Below are positions 25,346-33,202 of a stretch of 33,304 nucleotides of DNA, piece after piece (the stretch's first letter is position 1; each line of letters starts with the position of its first letter). The notes under the pieces are model-generated. The model ran no database searches and was not told the origin of the DNA. It worked only from the letters and a program-made list of their open reading frames with translations. A program made the position numbers and the translations under genes. Source of the DNA: Candidatus Anaerostipes avistercoris (GTDB taxonomy: Bacteria; Bacillota; Clostridia; Lachnospirales; Lachnospiraceae). The stretch lies in NCBI GenBank assembly GCA_019119895.1, contig DWWD01000025.1:1-33304 (forward strand). The letters run 5' to 3'.

Positions 25346-25987
25346 ATGAAACGATTTGTGCTTCCGATTCTTATCACACTTTTTATCATATCCGCTTCCG
25401 CCGTTTTCACACTGAATTTCCGACCTCTGTATTACCATGATATTTCATCGCTGAATATCGAAGAAACTTCCGGTTATTCTGAAAATGTTATCCGTGAAAA
25501 CTACGATGCACTGATCGATTACAACAGCGTTTTCCACCGGGGTTCCCTGGATCTGTCTCTTCCCATGTCAAGAGAAGGCCGGATCCATTTTCAGGACGTA
25601 AAACGAATTTTTGACGTCCTGCAGATCCTGTGCGTCCTTTCCCTGATCGGCTCCCTGATTCTGGGAATCCGCGCATGGAAACAGGGATACCGCGGCTTTC
25701 TGAAATCTGCCGCTGTTTTGTCTGTATTCCTTCCGGTGATTGCCGGCATCCTGATTGCTTTCAACTGGGGCAATGCCTTTATTCTGTTCCACGAGCTCAT
25801 GTTTTCCAATGACTACTGGCTCTTCGACGAGCGGACAGATCCGGTCATCAACATCCTGCCGGATGAATTCTTCCTCCACTGTGCTCTCCTGATCATTCTC
25901 CTGATCCTGGCGGCCAGTCTAATCATGGGACTTATCTATCTCCGGCAGAAAAAACGCAGATCCGGCGGACCGCAGCTCACATTCTGA
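25346..25987 (+). CDS. lit: lipoprotein intramolecular transacylase candidate (Lit, TIGR01906/DUF1461)
   Basis: A 213-residue membrane protein with four hydrophobic segments and a large outside loop after the first. It belongs to the TIGR01906/DUF1461 family, which includes Lit, the enzyme that moves an acyl chain within bacterial lipoproteins to make the lyso form. The two histidines expected to be essential can be seen: His81 in GRIHFQDVKRIF and His149 in FILFHELMFSNDYW, followed by the family motifs WLFD (about 158-161) and LPDEFF (about 171-176). It starts at the ATG at 25346 and ends 1 base before the convergent dehydrogenase. The Lit assignment is established-family knowledge recalled from memory, and activity is not proven. 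Confidence 0.75.
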   Translation: MKRFVLPILITLFIISASAVFTLNFRPLYYHDISSLNIEETSGYSENVIRENYDALIDYNSVFHRGSLDLSLPMSREGRIHFQDVKRIFDVLQILCVLSLIGSLILGIRAWKQGYRGFLKSAAVLSVFLPVIAGILIAFNWGNAFILFHELMFSNDYWLFDERTDPVINILPDEFFLHCALLIILLILAASLIMGLIYLRQKKRRSGGPQLTF

Positions 25988-26953
25988 CTATTTGCGGTAT
26001 CCGGTTTCCCGGTCCACGATATTGATCAGCGGCTCTCCTGCACAATACCGTTTCAGGTTGCCTGCCACAATATCCACAATCCGGTATAACGTAGCCGGAT
26101 GATGGAAATCTCCGGAAATGTGGGGCGTGATCACGACGTTCTGCATATTCCACAATTTATGCTGGCTCGGAAGCGGCTCCGGATCCGTTACATCGAGCCC
26201 CGCCCCATAGATTTCTCCGGCGATCAGTGCCTGGCACAGATCTTCTGTATTGACGGCGCTTCCTCTTCCCGCATTCAGGAAGATCGCGCTGTTTTTCATC
26301 TCACGGAAACGTCTGGCGTTAAACAGGTTCTTTGTCACCTTTGTTTCCGGCAGAATGGAGAATACGACATCCGCCTCCGGCAGGAGTTCATCCAGATGGT
26401 CCATGGTATACAGTTCATCCACTCCCTGAGGCACCTGGCCCGGACGGCGTTTGATGCCAATAATCCGATATCCGAAGTTTCTCAGAAGTCTCGCGAAATA
26501 CAGGCCGATATCCCCGAGGCCGACGATCAGGGCACAGCCGCCTCTCAGAGACATCACCTCTCCCTCATCGTACCACTCGCACTGATTCTGGTTATCCCGG
26601 TACAAATGCAGCTTCTTCTGAAGGGAAAATAAAACTGCCAGCATATGCTCAGCGACTCCCGGGCCGTAAGCCCCGGTGGCGTTGGTCAGCATAACGTTCT
26701 CCGGCAGTACCCCTCTTTTTACGTAAGCATCCGCTCCCGCTGAATTCAGCTGAAGCCATTCCAGATGTTCCGCATACTCCAGCAGATCCGGATCGATATT
26801 TCCGATAATAATATCAGCCTCTTTTACCATTTCTTCCGTTGCTTTTTTGTAAGATGTATAAGTAAAGCAGCTTTTATCTGCATATTCTTCTAATTTCTCT
26901 TTTTGTCCTTCGCTGACAGGAAGAACCACTAATATTTTCTTTCCTTTGATCAT
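25988..26953 (-). CDS. D-2-hydroxyacid dehydrogenase
   Basis: A 321-residue NAD(P)-dependent dehydrogenase of the D-isomer-specific 2-hydroxyacid type. It shows the catalytic-domain start KILVVLPVSEGQ, the Rossmann GLGDIGLYFARL, the Arg-containing substrate loop (LNAGRGSAV), Glu in TDPEPLPSQHKLW and the catalytic His in VVITPHISGDF. The KRRP after the Rossmann strand suggests NADPH preference. The start was moved to the ATG at 26953 with AGGAG 8 bases upstream rather than the earlier TTG. It has its own extended -10 promoter after crcB. Substrate unknown; a keto-acid reductase is likely. Confidence 0.9.
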   Translation of the reverse strand: MIKGKKILVVLPVSEGQKEKLEEYADKSCFTYTSYKKATEEMVKEADIIIGNIDPDLLEYAEHLEWLQLNSAGADAYVKRGVLPENVMLTNATGAYGPGVAEHMLAVLFSLQKKLHLYRDNQNQCEWYDEGEVMSLRGGCALIVGLGDIGLYFARLLRNFGYRIIGIKRRPGQVPQGVDELYTMDHLDELLPEADVVFSILPETKVTKNLFNARRFREMKNSAIFLNAGRGSAVNTEDLCQALIAGEIYGAGLDVTDPEPLPSQHKLWNMQNVVITPHISGDFHHPATLYRIVDIVAGNLKRYCAGEPLINIVDRETGYRK

Positions 26954-27002
26954 ATTCAAAACTCCTTCCAACACAAAGTCCGGTTTTTGAGGAACAGGAC
27001 TT

Positions 27003-27008
27003 ATTATA
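27003..27008 (-). promoter_or_regulatory. extended -10 promoter before the D-2-hydroxyacid dehydrogenase
   Basis: TATAAT preceded by TGT (TGnTATAAT), no clear -35. The leader holds a hairpin with arms AAGTCC and GGACTT (about 26974-27002). It lies between crcB and the dehydrogenase gene. Confidence 0.55.
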
Positions 27009-27044
27009 ACACACTCTTCGGATCAAGTGGCGCTTTTCTTATGC

Positions 27045-27416
27045 TTATCCGCGCACCACCAGTTTTCCGGCAAATACCGCCGCAAGGCACAATATGACAC
27101 TCAGCGCCATATATGCCGCTGACATTCCATATTTCCCTGCCGCTGCCAGATCTGAACTTTCCAGAGCGAAGGTGGAAAATGTTGTAAATCCTCCGCAGAC
27201 TCCTGTTTTCAGGAACAGGATCCACCTGGAATCGGACATGCCGTACCGAACGGCCGCCTGACTGATGACGCCGATGGCAAATGCTCCCAGAATATTGATT
27301 CCCAGCGTGATTACCGGAAACTGGGTCTTATCTGATAACGGCAGGAATCCCAGAAGATAACGAAATACCGCTCCGAGAAAGCCTCCGGCTCCAACACAAA
27401 AACAATTCCATAACAT
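27045..27416 (-). CDS. crcB: fluoride channel, CrcB/Fluc family
   Basis: A 123-residue membrane protein with four hydrophobic segments. It exports fluoride as an antiparallel homodimer. Motifs are GGFLGAVFRY (11-20), LGIN (Asn41) and the ion-selectivity segment GGFTTFSTF (75-83). Only one copy is present here, so it would be a dual-topology homodimer. It follows the aldolase gene by 63 bases. Its AGGAGG ribosome binding site is buried in a terminator-like hairpin (separate entry). No fluoride-riboswitch core was found in the gap. Confidence 0.95.
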   Translation of the reverse strand: MLWNCFCVGAGGFLGAVFRYLLGFLPLSDKTQFPVITLGINILGAFAIGVISQAAVRYGMSDSRWILFLKTGVCGGFTTFSTFALESSDLAAAGKYGMSAAYMALSVILCLAAVFAGKLVVRG

Positions 27417-27420
27417 AAGA

Positions 27421-27461
27421 AAAACCTCCTGAATGATTCTATTCTATATCACTCAGAAGGT
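27421..27461 (-). terminator. terminator-like hairpin hiding the crcB ribosome binding site
   Basis: On the minus strand, ACCTTCTGAGTGAT and ATCATTCAGGAGGT (27461-27448 and 27437-27424) pair almost perfectly (two G-T pairs) around a 10-base loop. They are followed by TTTTTCTT and then the crcB ATG. The 3' arm contains AGGAGG, 8 bases from the ATG. The element could terminate the dehydrogenase-aldolase message, or lower crcB translation, or both. Confidence 0.75.
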
Positions 27462-27479
27462 CTTCGCAATCCATCTTAT

Positions 27480-28307
27480 TTATTTTTCGTACAGAAATTT
27501 TTCCGGCAGGCTCACCTGAAAGGCTTCTCCCAGTTTTCGGAATCCTTCTGCCGGTATGGTCTGCCGTTTTACCGGTGTCACAGCAAGCACTTTGCATAAA
27601 ATCTCCGCCGCCTTTTCCACCGTATGGGCCAGTCCGAAGGTCTGGTCAAAATCTTCCCCGGAACAGAACATTCCATGATGTGCCCAGATGATCACGTCAT
27701 GATCTTTGATATATCTGGAACTTTCCACCGCGATTTCTTTCCCTCCCGGCACCATCCACGGAATGACAGCGATTCCATCCGGGAAAATCACCGGACACTC
27801 TGTCATCATCTCCCATAGTTCCCTTGTAAACACTTCTTCTTTTAATGGAAGAACAAAGGTCAGGGCAATGATATTAGCCGGATGGCAGTGGTAGATCACA
27901 CGATGCTTTCCATTGGTTCTTTTTTTCTTCACTTCATGATTCATAAGATGTGACGGCAGTTCACTGGTCGGTACTCCTCCATCCCGCAGTCCCCAGCAGA
28001 TCCGGTACCGGCGGCCCTGTTCATCGATCTCAATAACCGCAAGATTTCCCTCCGGATCCGCCGCTGTATTTCCAAAAAACTTTCCGGATCCTGTTACCAG
28101 GAAATATTCTCCCGCAAGATCCGGAACCTCGGTTCCGATTTCTCTCCACATATCCGTATCATTGAGATTTTCTCTGATCTGCTCTATCTCCTCCGGACGG
28201 ATACGGTAGGAAAAATTGCCTCCGTTTCTTTCATGCCACCCCATCCGATGGCCGTCCATGCACATTTTAATAAATCCTTTTCCGAACTCTGTCTCCGCTA
28301 TCTGCAT
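27480..28307 (-). CDS. rhaD: rhamnulose-1-phosphate aldolase
   Basis: A 275-residue class II aldolase of RhaD length (274 in E. coli). It splits rhamnulose-1-phosphate into dihydroxyacetone phosphate and L-lactaldehyde. The phosphate-binding GWHERNGGNFSYR, the catalytic Glu116 (TSELPSHL) and zinc ligands His140, His142 (IYHCHPANI) and His211 (WAHHGMF) line up with E. coli E117, H141, H143 and H212. The start overlaps the upstream dehydrogenase by 10 bases. No rhamnose isomerase or kinase is in the window, so substrate could differ from rhamnose. It is regulated with the dehydrogenase, probably by the divergent DeoR protein. Confidence 0.9.
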   Translation of the reverse strand: MQIAETEFGKGFIKMCMDGHRMGWHERNGGNFSYRIRPEEIEQIRENLNDTDMWREIGTEVPDLAGEYFLVTGSGKFFGNTAADPEGNLAVIEIDEQGRRYRICWGLRDGGVPTSELPSHLMNHEVKKKRTNGKHRVIYHCHPANIIALTFVLPLKEEVFTRELWEMMTECPVIFPDGIAVIPWMVPGGKEIAVESSRYIKDHDVIIWAHHGMFCSGEDFDQTFGLAHTVEKAAEILCKVLAVTPVKRQTIPAEGFRKLGEAFQVSLPEKFLYEK

Positions 28308-29335
28308 TTCTTTTCCCCTTTTTCAAAACTTTTCAAACGATCTTCCAGCTGTGCCATCACGGCTTCCGGAGCCATAGTATAAGATTCCAGCGTATCTCCT
28401 CCCCGATGATTTCCTGCTGTTACGCAGTCCATTTTCACCAGCGGATCATCTGCCGGCACCGGCTCCACCGGAAATACGTCCACTGCCGCTCCTTTTATTT
28501 TTCCTTCCTTCAAAGCCTGATACAAAGCATCCATATCAACCAGCGCTGCCCTTGCTGTGTTGATCAGATATGCATCCTCTTTCATTATCTCCAGCTCTTT
28601 TGCACCAATCAGCGGCGGCTCTCCAGGCTGGATTCTGCCGTGAAGGCTGACAATATCGGCTTCCTGAAGAAGTTTTTCCTTTGTCACAGAAATACATCCT
28701 TTCTTTTCTGCTTCTTTTGGATCTACATACGGATCATATATCAGAATCCGGCTTCCAAAACCTGTCAGCCGTTCCGCCACAAGCCTTCCAATCGTTCCAA
28801 AACCTATCAGCCCGATTGTCTGGCTCCGCATCTCCCGGATCCTGCCGGAATTCGGATACTGTTCTCTCCACTCTCCATTTTTCAGGGCTCTGTCTGCTCT
28901 TGCGATATTTCTTGTTTCGCAGAGCATCAGCCCGATGGTATATTCCGCAACCGCATACGCATTATGACTCGGACAGTTGATCACCTGGATTCCTTTCTCT
29001 TCTGCGGCTTCCATATCAATATTTTCCACGCCGCCCCGGCAGGTAAGAATATATTTCAGATGATCTGCCTTTTCAATCAATTCCCTGCCAACCGGACACA
29101 GATGGACAAACACAGCGTCTGCATCCTGGATTTCCTCAGCCAGAGCCTGATCCGGCGGATATGCCGTAGAACCTTTCGTCTCAATATTCCGTATAATTTT
29201 TCTGGCCTGGGGCCTTTGGGCGTCCTCTTTCCATGAAAGATACCGGCAGGTTTGAAACAGACTGCTTTTCTCCAGCGCTCTTCTAAAATCCTCCTCATGG
29301 ATAAACATATCTCCCACTGCTACACATTTTTCCAT
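28298..29335 (-). CDS. 2-hydroxyacid dehydrogenase, phosphoglycerate-dehydrogenase-like
   Basis: A 345-residue D-2-hydroxyacid dehydrogenase family protein. It has the NAD Rossmann motif LIGFGTIGRLVAERL with DPYVDP, preferring NAD. The substrate Arg is in NTARAALVD, Glu in FPVEPVPADDPL, and His in AGNHRGGDTLE, where the usual TPHIAG is altered. The ATG at 29335 has AAGGA 9 bases upstream; an alternative ATG at 29341 is closer to the same site. It is first in a operon with rhaD (10-base overlap), facing the DeoR gene. Pairing with a sugar-phosphate aldolase suggests a sugar-acid or lactaldehyde-linked pathway; substrate unknown. Confidence 0.85.
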   Translation of the reverse strand: MEKCVAVGDMFIHEEDFRRALEKSSLFQTCRYLSWKEDAQRPQARKIIRNIETKGSTAYPPDQALAEEIQDADAVFVHLCPVGRELIEKADHLKYILTCRGGVENIDMEAAEEKGIQVINCPSHNAYAVAEYTIGLMLCETRNIARADRALKNGEWREQYPNSGRIREMRSQTIGLIGFGTIGRLVAERLTGFGSRILIYDPYVDPKEAEKKGCISVTKEKLLQEADIVSLHGRIQPGEPPLIGAKELEIMKEDAYLINTARAALVDMDALYQALKEGKIKGAAVDVFPVEPVPADDPLVKMDCVTAGNHRGGDTLESYTMAPEAVMAQLEDRLKSFEKGEKKCR

Positions 29336-29367
29336 CTGCATTCGTCCTTTCCTTGTAATTTTGTTCT

Positions 29368-29396
29368 ATATTAACATTCAATGTTCGTTTTGTCCA
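29368..29396 (-). promoter_or_regulatory. promoter of the dehydrogenase-rhaD operon
   Basis: TGGACA (29391-29396) and TAATAT (29368-29373) on the minus strand, 17 bases apart. The spacer is covered by the AACATTCAATGTT palindrome, so a bound repressor would block it. Confidence 0.6.
29373..29387. promoter_or_regulatory. DeoR-type operator candidate
   Basis: AACATT-C-AATGTT is a 13-base palindrome (29373-29385), extended by CG to give AATGTTCG. An inverted half, CGAACATT, lies at 29436-29443, 56 bases away, between the two divergent promoters. TGTTCG half-sites are typical of DeoR-family operators. Confidence 0.65.
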
Positions 29397-29445
29397 GTAT
29401 TTTTGTTCTTTTATGGCATTTTATTCTGTTTATATCGAACATTTC

Positions 29446-29474
29446 TTGTTTTTCTTTTTCGTTTTGGGTATAAT
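29446..29474 (+). promoter_or_regulatory. promoter of the DeoR regulator gene
   Basis: TTGTTT (29446-29451) and a perfect TATAAT (29469-29474), 17 bases apart. The half-site CGAACATT ends 3 bases before the -35, consistent with autoregulation. Confidence 0.75.
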
Positions 29475-29510
29475 GGTTGAAGAGAATTCCAAAAGAAAGG
29501 ATTTGCACTT

Positions 29511-30275
29511 ATGAACAAAACCGAACGTCATCAGGAGATCCTGAATCTTCTGATTTCCAAAGAACGGATTGAAATCAATGAGTTATGTGAGATGTTCCAC
29601 ATCGTTCCCATGACAGCCCGCAGGGATCTGAAAGAACTGGAAGAACAGGGAAAACTAATCCGCACCCACGGCGGGGCGGCTCTGCCTCCGGAAAAAGAAG
29701 ATGTCAATCTCCCGTTTTTCCAGCGAACAAAGATTAACTCTGCCCAGAAGCTGGCCATTGCAGCCAAAGCCTGCTCGTTTCTTAAAGCCGGACAGCACAT
29801 TTTTCTCGCTTCCGGTACAACCGTTCATGCCTTCGCCCAGTCTCTGAAAGAGAGTATCCCCCTGACTGTCATAACCGATGCTGTCAATATTTCCTATGAA
29901 CTAAGCGCCTTCTCTAATATTCATCTTCTGTCTGTGGGAGGAGAACTGAGACCTAATTCCCTGACACTGACAGGAAAAATAGCCGAGGAAAATCTCTCTC
30001 ATTTTCAAATGGATGCGGCCTTTATCGGCATCAATGGAATTGACCGGGATGGAAATATTTATGTCAGCAGCATCGTGGAGTCTTCCATTCTAAATGTCCT
30101 GTTTGACAGAGTCCCGGACATCTATATTCTGGCAGACGCCTCCAAGCTGGATCAGAAAGATTTTGTTCATGTGGGAACGCTGGACTCCCGCCATACTCTG
30201 ATCACCACAAAAGAGATTCCGGAAATCTGCCTGGAAACGTATCAGTCTTTAGGCGCTCAAGTTATCCTTGCTTAA
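29511..30275 (+). CDS. DeoR-family transcriptional regulator
   Basis: A 254-residue regulator of typical DeoR length. Its N-terminal helix-turn-helix spans about residues 1-55 (MNKTERHQEILNLL, then MTARRDLKELEEQGKLIRTHGGA). The C-terminal sugar-phosphate-sensor domain includes IFLASGTTVHAFAQSL, VITDAVNISYEL, LSVGGELRPNSLTLTG, FIGINGID and the conserved DASKLDQKDFVHVG. It should respond to a phosphorylated sugar, presumably from the divergent aldolase pathway. AAAGGA precedes the ATG. The TGTTCG operator cluster lies in the shared promoter region. Confidence 0.93.
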   Translation: MNKTERHQEILNLLISKERIEINELCEMFHIVPMTARRDLKELEEQGKLIRTHGGAALPPEKEDVNLPFFQRTKINSAQKLAIAAKACSFLKAGQHIFLASGTTVHAFAQSLKESIPLTVITDAVNISYELSAFSNIHLLSVGGELRPNSLTLTGKIAEENLSHFQMDAAFIGINGIDRDGNIYVSSIVESSILNVLFDRVPDIYILADASKLDQKDFVHVGTLDSRHTLITTKEIPEICLETYQSLGAQVILA

Positions 30276-30290
30276 AACACCGCACAGCAT

Positions 30291-30333
30291 AAAACCCGGC
30301 TGCAGGTTTCATCTCCTGCAGTCCGGGTTTTTC
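30291..30333. terminator. terminator shared by the DeoR and LysR genes
   Basis: AAACCCGG-CTGCAGG pairs with CCTGCAG-T-CCGGGTTT (one bulge) around an 8-base loop, followed by TTTTTC on the plus strand and preceded by A residues for the minus strand. It lies between convergent genes. Confidence 0.85.
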
Positions 30334-30337
30334 TATA

Positions 30338-31246
30338 CTATAATATGTTCTTTTCGAACTTTCTCAGTTCGCTGATATACCGTTCTCCCAGCCGGCTTAA
30401 CGGCATGCCTTTTTTCTTAATATATCCAATGTGCATTTTTTCATCTGTATGGAGAGGAACTGCTGCATATTCGTTTCCATTCAGATCATTGCATATGATT
30501 CCGGAACAAAGGGTATATCCGTTCAGCCCGATCATAAGATTCAGGATCGTTGCCCGGTCATCTGTCTTTATGATCTGTTTATAATCATATGTACTGAACA
30601 CTTCTTCCGCAAAATAGAACGAATTCTCATCTCCCTGTTCAAACGACAGACACGGATAATCTTTCAGATCCTCAAATTCAATCAGCTCTTTTTGTGCCAG
30701 AGGATTTCCCTTCCAGAGGAATACATAGATTCCACAGTCAAACAGCTCAGTAAATTCCACTGCGTTTTCCTGAAAAATCTTCTCCATCACCTGCCGGTTA
30801 AAATCATTGAGATACAAAATCCCGATTTCACTTTTCTGATTTCTTACGTTCTCAATAACTTCATGAGTCTTTGTCTCATGAACCGCAAACTCAAAATCAT
30901 CCATCCCAAAATCCTTTGCCATTTCAATAAAGGCCTGGACCGCAAAGGTATAATGCTGCATGGATACACTGAATTTCTGTTTTGGTTTCTTTTTCTCAAT
31001 AAACTTCTCTTCCATCAGCTGATACTGCTGCAAAATCTGTCTTGCATACCCCAGAAAATCTTCTCCTTCCGGTGTTATGGTAATCCCACGATTGGATCTT
31101 GAAAATATCTTCATTCCAATTTCTTCTTCCAGATCCCGGATGGTACCGGACAGACTCGGCTGCGAAATAAATAACTTAGAGGCAGCCTTGTTCATAGACT
31201 TACACTCTGCTGTGCAGACGGCATATTTTAACTGCTGCAACGTCAT
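30338..31246 (-). CDS. LysR-family transcriptional regulator
   Basis: A 302-residue regulator of normal LysR length. The N-terminal winged helix is clear (MNKAASKLFISQPSLSGTIRDLEEEIGMKIFSR as its core, then GITITPEG). The inducer-binding domain spans about residues 90-295. AAAGGAG lies 7 bases before the ATG at 31246. Convergent to the DeoR gene and transcribed in the same direction as the heat-shock genes upstream. Its target is unknown; no divergent partner or LysR box was picked out here. Confidence 0.93.
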   Translation of the reverse strand: MTLQQLKYAVCTAECKSMNKAASKLFISQPSLSGTIRDLEEEIGMKIFSRSNRGITITPEGEDFLGYARQILQQYQLMEEKFIEKKKPKQKFSVSMQHYTFAVQAFIEMAKDFGMDDFEFAVHETKTHEVIENVRNQKSEIGILYLNDFNRQVMEKIFQENAVEFTELFDCGIYVFLWKGNPLAQKELIEFEDLKDYPCLSFEQGDENSFYFAEEVFSTYDYKQIIKTDDRATILNLMIGLNGYTLCSGIICNDLNGNEYAAVPLHTDEKMHIGYIKKKGMPLSRLGERYISELRKFEKNIL

Positions 31247-31287
31247 ATGTCTGCTCCTTTCCGTCTCCCCATTTTTTCATTTCATAG

Positions 31288-31293
31288 ATTATA
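31288..31293 (-). promoter_or_regulatory. extended -10 promoter of the LysR gene
   Basis: TATAAT preceded by TGC (TGnTATAAT). It lies just after the T-rich tail of the upstream terminator, so the -35 region is poor. Confidence 0.6.
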
Positions 31294-31304
31294 GCACAGG
31301 ATCC

Positions 31305-31371
31305 CAAAAAACAAAATAAGCCGGATTCTCTCATGATTCACAAAATTTGTGCAAACCAGAGATCATCCGGC
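31305..31371 (-). terminator. terminator of the hsp20-dnaJ unit
   Basis: GCCGGAT and ATCCGGC (31320-31326 and 31365-31371) close a long hairpin. Inside, TCTCT/AGAGA and CACAAA/TTTGTG also pair. On the minus strand it is followed by a T-rich tract. It starts 14 bases after the DnaJ-like gene. Confidence 0.75.
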
Positions 31372-31384
31372 ATATCAATCTATC

Positions 31385-32389
31385 TTAACCGCATGCCCGC
31401 TCGAATTCCCGCAGTTTCTGTTTGGCTCCCGGATTCAGATTCCTTGGTACCTGAATCTGGACTGTCACATACAAATCTCCGTGGACAGACGGATTTTTCA
31501 TTGAAACAATTCCTTTTCCTCTTAATCGTATTTTCGTTCCGGACTGGGTTCCCGGCGCTATCTTGCAAAGAACTCTTCCATTCAGAGTCTGTACCATAGC
31601 TTCTCCGCCCAAAACAGCTGTTGTAAACGGTATATTAGCAGTGGTATAAACGTCCATGCCTTTTCTTTCAAAGCCAGGCTTGCTTCCTACATGGACTTCC
31701 AAAAGCAGATCTCCCGGTTCTCCGCCGCCGCTTCCCGGCATTCCTTTTCCCCGCAGACGAATGGTCTTGCCATCCTCGATTCCTGCAGGTATGCGCACCT
31801 GAAGAGACTGGGTCTTTCCATTGCCGCTGTTAAACCGGAATACTTTTTCACATCCATTGACTGCTTCGTCAAATGTAACATCGATTTCTGACGTCAGATC
31901 AGAGCCTTTCTGCCTTCCGGAAAATCCGCCGCCAAAGCCTCTGCTGTTAAAGCCCCGGCTGCTGCCAAATCCGCCGCCGAAACCACTGCTGCCTGTAAAG
32001 CCCTGACTGGATCTAAAACCTCCCTGATCAAATCCATGGAACATTCCGCCAAAGATATCTCCAAAAATGTCGTCCATTGATCCGTCATCATTATTAAAAT
32101 GGAATTCCCGATACGTAGTGCCTCCTCCCGGATTTCCCTGCTGGAATCCAGATGCACTTCCGTCAAACGCCGCATGCCCGAACTGATCGTACATCTTACG
32201 TTTCTCCGGGTCACTCAGTACCTCATAAGCCTCTGTTGCTTCTTTAAACATCTGCTCCGCATGAGCATCCCCCGGATTCATGTCCGGATGATATTTTTTC
32301 GCAAGCTTTCGATACGCTTTTTTTAGTTCACTTTTGTCTGCATTCCGGTTTACCCCAAGAACTTCATAATAATCCCTCTTTGCTGCCAA
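31385..32389 (-). CDS. DnaJ-like co-chaperone without zinc finger (CbpA type)
   Basis: A 334-residue J-domain protein. The J domain (about residues 5-70) has [20 protein letters not shown] and the HPD motif in [11 protein letters not shown] long Gly/Phe-rich linker follows (about 95-165, e.g. [20 protein letters not shown]). The C-terminal substrate-binding domain has [19 protein letters not shown] and GDLLLEV. No CxxCxGxG zinc repeats are present, making it a class B/CbpA-like partner of DnaK. The start is a TTG at 32389 with AGGAGG 8 bases upstream; the GTG at 32398 overlaps that site and is rejected. It follows hsp20 by 75 bases, probably in one heat-shock unit. Confidence 0.9.
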   Translation of the reverse strand: MAAKRDYYEVLGVNRNADKSELKKAYRKLAKKYHPDMNPGDAHAEQMFKEATEAYEVLSDPEKRKMYDQFGHAAFDGSASGFQQGNPGGGTTYREFHFNNDDGSMDDIFGDIFGGMFHGFDQGGFRSSQGFTGSSGFGGGFGSSRGFNSRGFGGGFSGRQKGSDLTSEIDVTFDEAVNGCEKVFRFNSGNGKTQSLQVRIPAGIEDGKTIRLRGKGMPGSGGGEPGDLLLEVHVGSKPGFERKGMDVYTTANIPFTTAVLGGEAMVQTLNGRVLCKIAPGTQSGTKIRLRGKGIVSMKNPSVHGDLYVTVQIQVPRNLNPGAKQKLREFERACG

Positions 32390-32416
32390 GATCCTCACCT
32401 CCTACTATACAAAGCG

Positions 32417-32439
32417 TCCCCGGAACATCATTCCGGGGA
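32417..32439 (-). other. hairpin between hsp20 and the DnaJ-like gene
   Basis: TCCCCGGAA and TTCCGGGGA form a perfect 9-base-pair stem with a 5-base loop. No T run follows on the minus strand, so it is more likely a partial terminator or RNA-stability element that sets the hsp20 to dnaJ ratio. Confidence 0.6.
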
Positions 32440-32464
32440 ACAGGACTTCACATTTTGCTTCTTA

Positions 32465-32899
32465 TTAGCCTTCAATTGTAATGTAGCTCTTCTTGTCTTC
32501 TACTTTCTTTGCTTCTTTCTTTGGAACTGTCAGTTTCAGGATTCCATCTTCAAATTTTGCATGGATATCTTCCTGGGTCATATCTTCTCCAACATAGAAG
32601 CTTCGGCTTACATTTCCAGAAAAACGTTCTTTTCTGATATATTTGCCGTCTTCTTTCTTGTCTTCCGTGCTTACATTCTTTGCAGCGCTGATGGTCAGAT
32701 ATCCGTCTTTCAGTTCCGCTTTGACATCTTCTTTCTTATATCCAGGAAGTTCGATGTCTACTTCATATTCTTTGTCTTTTTCTTTTATATCTGTCTTCAT
32801 GACCTGATCTGTATTCTTTCCATAATATTTTTTATCAAAATCCGGGAAGGAAAACCAGTCATTAAATAAATCTTCTCCAAAAATACTAGGCATTAACAT
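32465..32899 (-). CDS. small heat-shock protein, Hsp20/alpha-crystallin family
   Basis: A 144-residue cytoplasmic holdase chaperone. After an N-terminal arm (SIFGEDLFNDWFSFPDFD), the alpha-crystallin domain spans about residues 40-130: VDIELPGYKKEDVKAELKDG, ISAAK, the loop with RKERFSGNVSRSFYVGEDM, and the GILKLTVPK motif. The frame extends to ATG 32920 with no ribosome binding site; the ATG at 32899 follows AAAGGAG and is used. A CIRCE operator and strong promoter lie upstream, so expression is expected to be HrcA-repressed and heat induced. Confidence 0.93.
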   Translation of the reverse strand: MLMPSIFGEDLFNDWFSFPDFDKKYYGKNTDQVMKTDIKEKDKEYEVDIELPGYKKEDVKAELKDGYLTISAAKNVSTEDKKEDGKYIRKERFSGNVSRSFYVGEDMTQEDIHAKFEDGILKLTVPKKEAKKVEDKKSYITIEG

Positions 32900-32997
32900 A
32901 ACACATCTCTCCTTTATCATTCATATCATTACTGTCAATTGTTCAGAAGAACTTTGGATCGGTACCTTTTTTGTACCTCTTCCTTTGTTCTATATGT

Positions 32998-33026
32998 AAT
33001 ATAACATTTATTGTTAGCACTGTCAA
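32998..33026 (-). promoter_or_regulatory. heat-shock promoter of hsp20
   Basis: A perfect TTGACA (33021-33026) and TATATT (32998-33003) on the minus strand, 17 bases apart. The -35 lies inside the CIRCE element. Transcript start is about 32991, giving a leader of about 90 bases that contains a GGTAC/GTACC and a GTTC/GAAC small hairpin. Confidence 0.85.
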
Positions 33027-33040
33027 GTGTTGAGTGCTAA
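33014..33040. promoter_or_regulatory. CIRCE element (HrcA operator)
   Basis: TTAGCACTG, nine bases, GAGTGCTAA: matches the CIRCE consensus TTAGCACTC-N9-GAGTGCTAA with a single mismatch in the left arm. It overlaps the -35 of the hsp20 promoter, the usual place for HrcA repression. HrcA itself is not in the window. Confidence 0.92.
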
Positions 33041-33202
33041 TTTTTTTAAAAATTTTTTCTTTTATCTGATTGTATAAAATGCTTTCATATACATAGGAAG
33101 GAAGAAAAGAGCCATTGCTCTATCAATGAAAAACTCATCTCCTTTGCAATGACTCCTTCCTTTAGGAATTTATATTTCTCAGTTAAAATTTCTATACCCC
33201 TT
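33041..33202. other. non-coding stretch upstream of CIRCE
   Basis: AT-rich near the CIRCE element, then a complex inverted-repeat area: AGGAAGGA near 33097 against TCCTTCCT near 33168, with CATTGC/GCAATG and GAGC/GCTC within. No ORF with a ribosome binding site was seen. Together with the hairpins to the right it could be a small RNA or long leader on the plus strand. Confidence 0.4.

Noticed and set aside
27417-27480. Fluoride riboswitch before crcB
   Set aside because: The gap is only 63 bases and lacks the conserved aptamer core; only the terminator-like hairpin is there.
32900-32991. RNA thermometer in the hsp20 leader
   Set aside because: The small hairpins do not pair with the AAAGGAG site; CIRCE control is sufficient.
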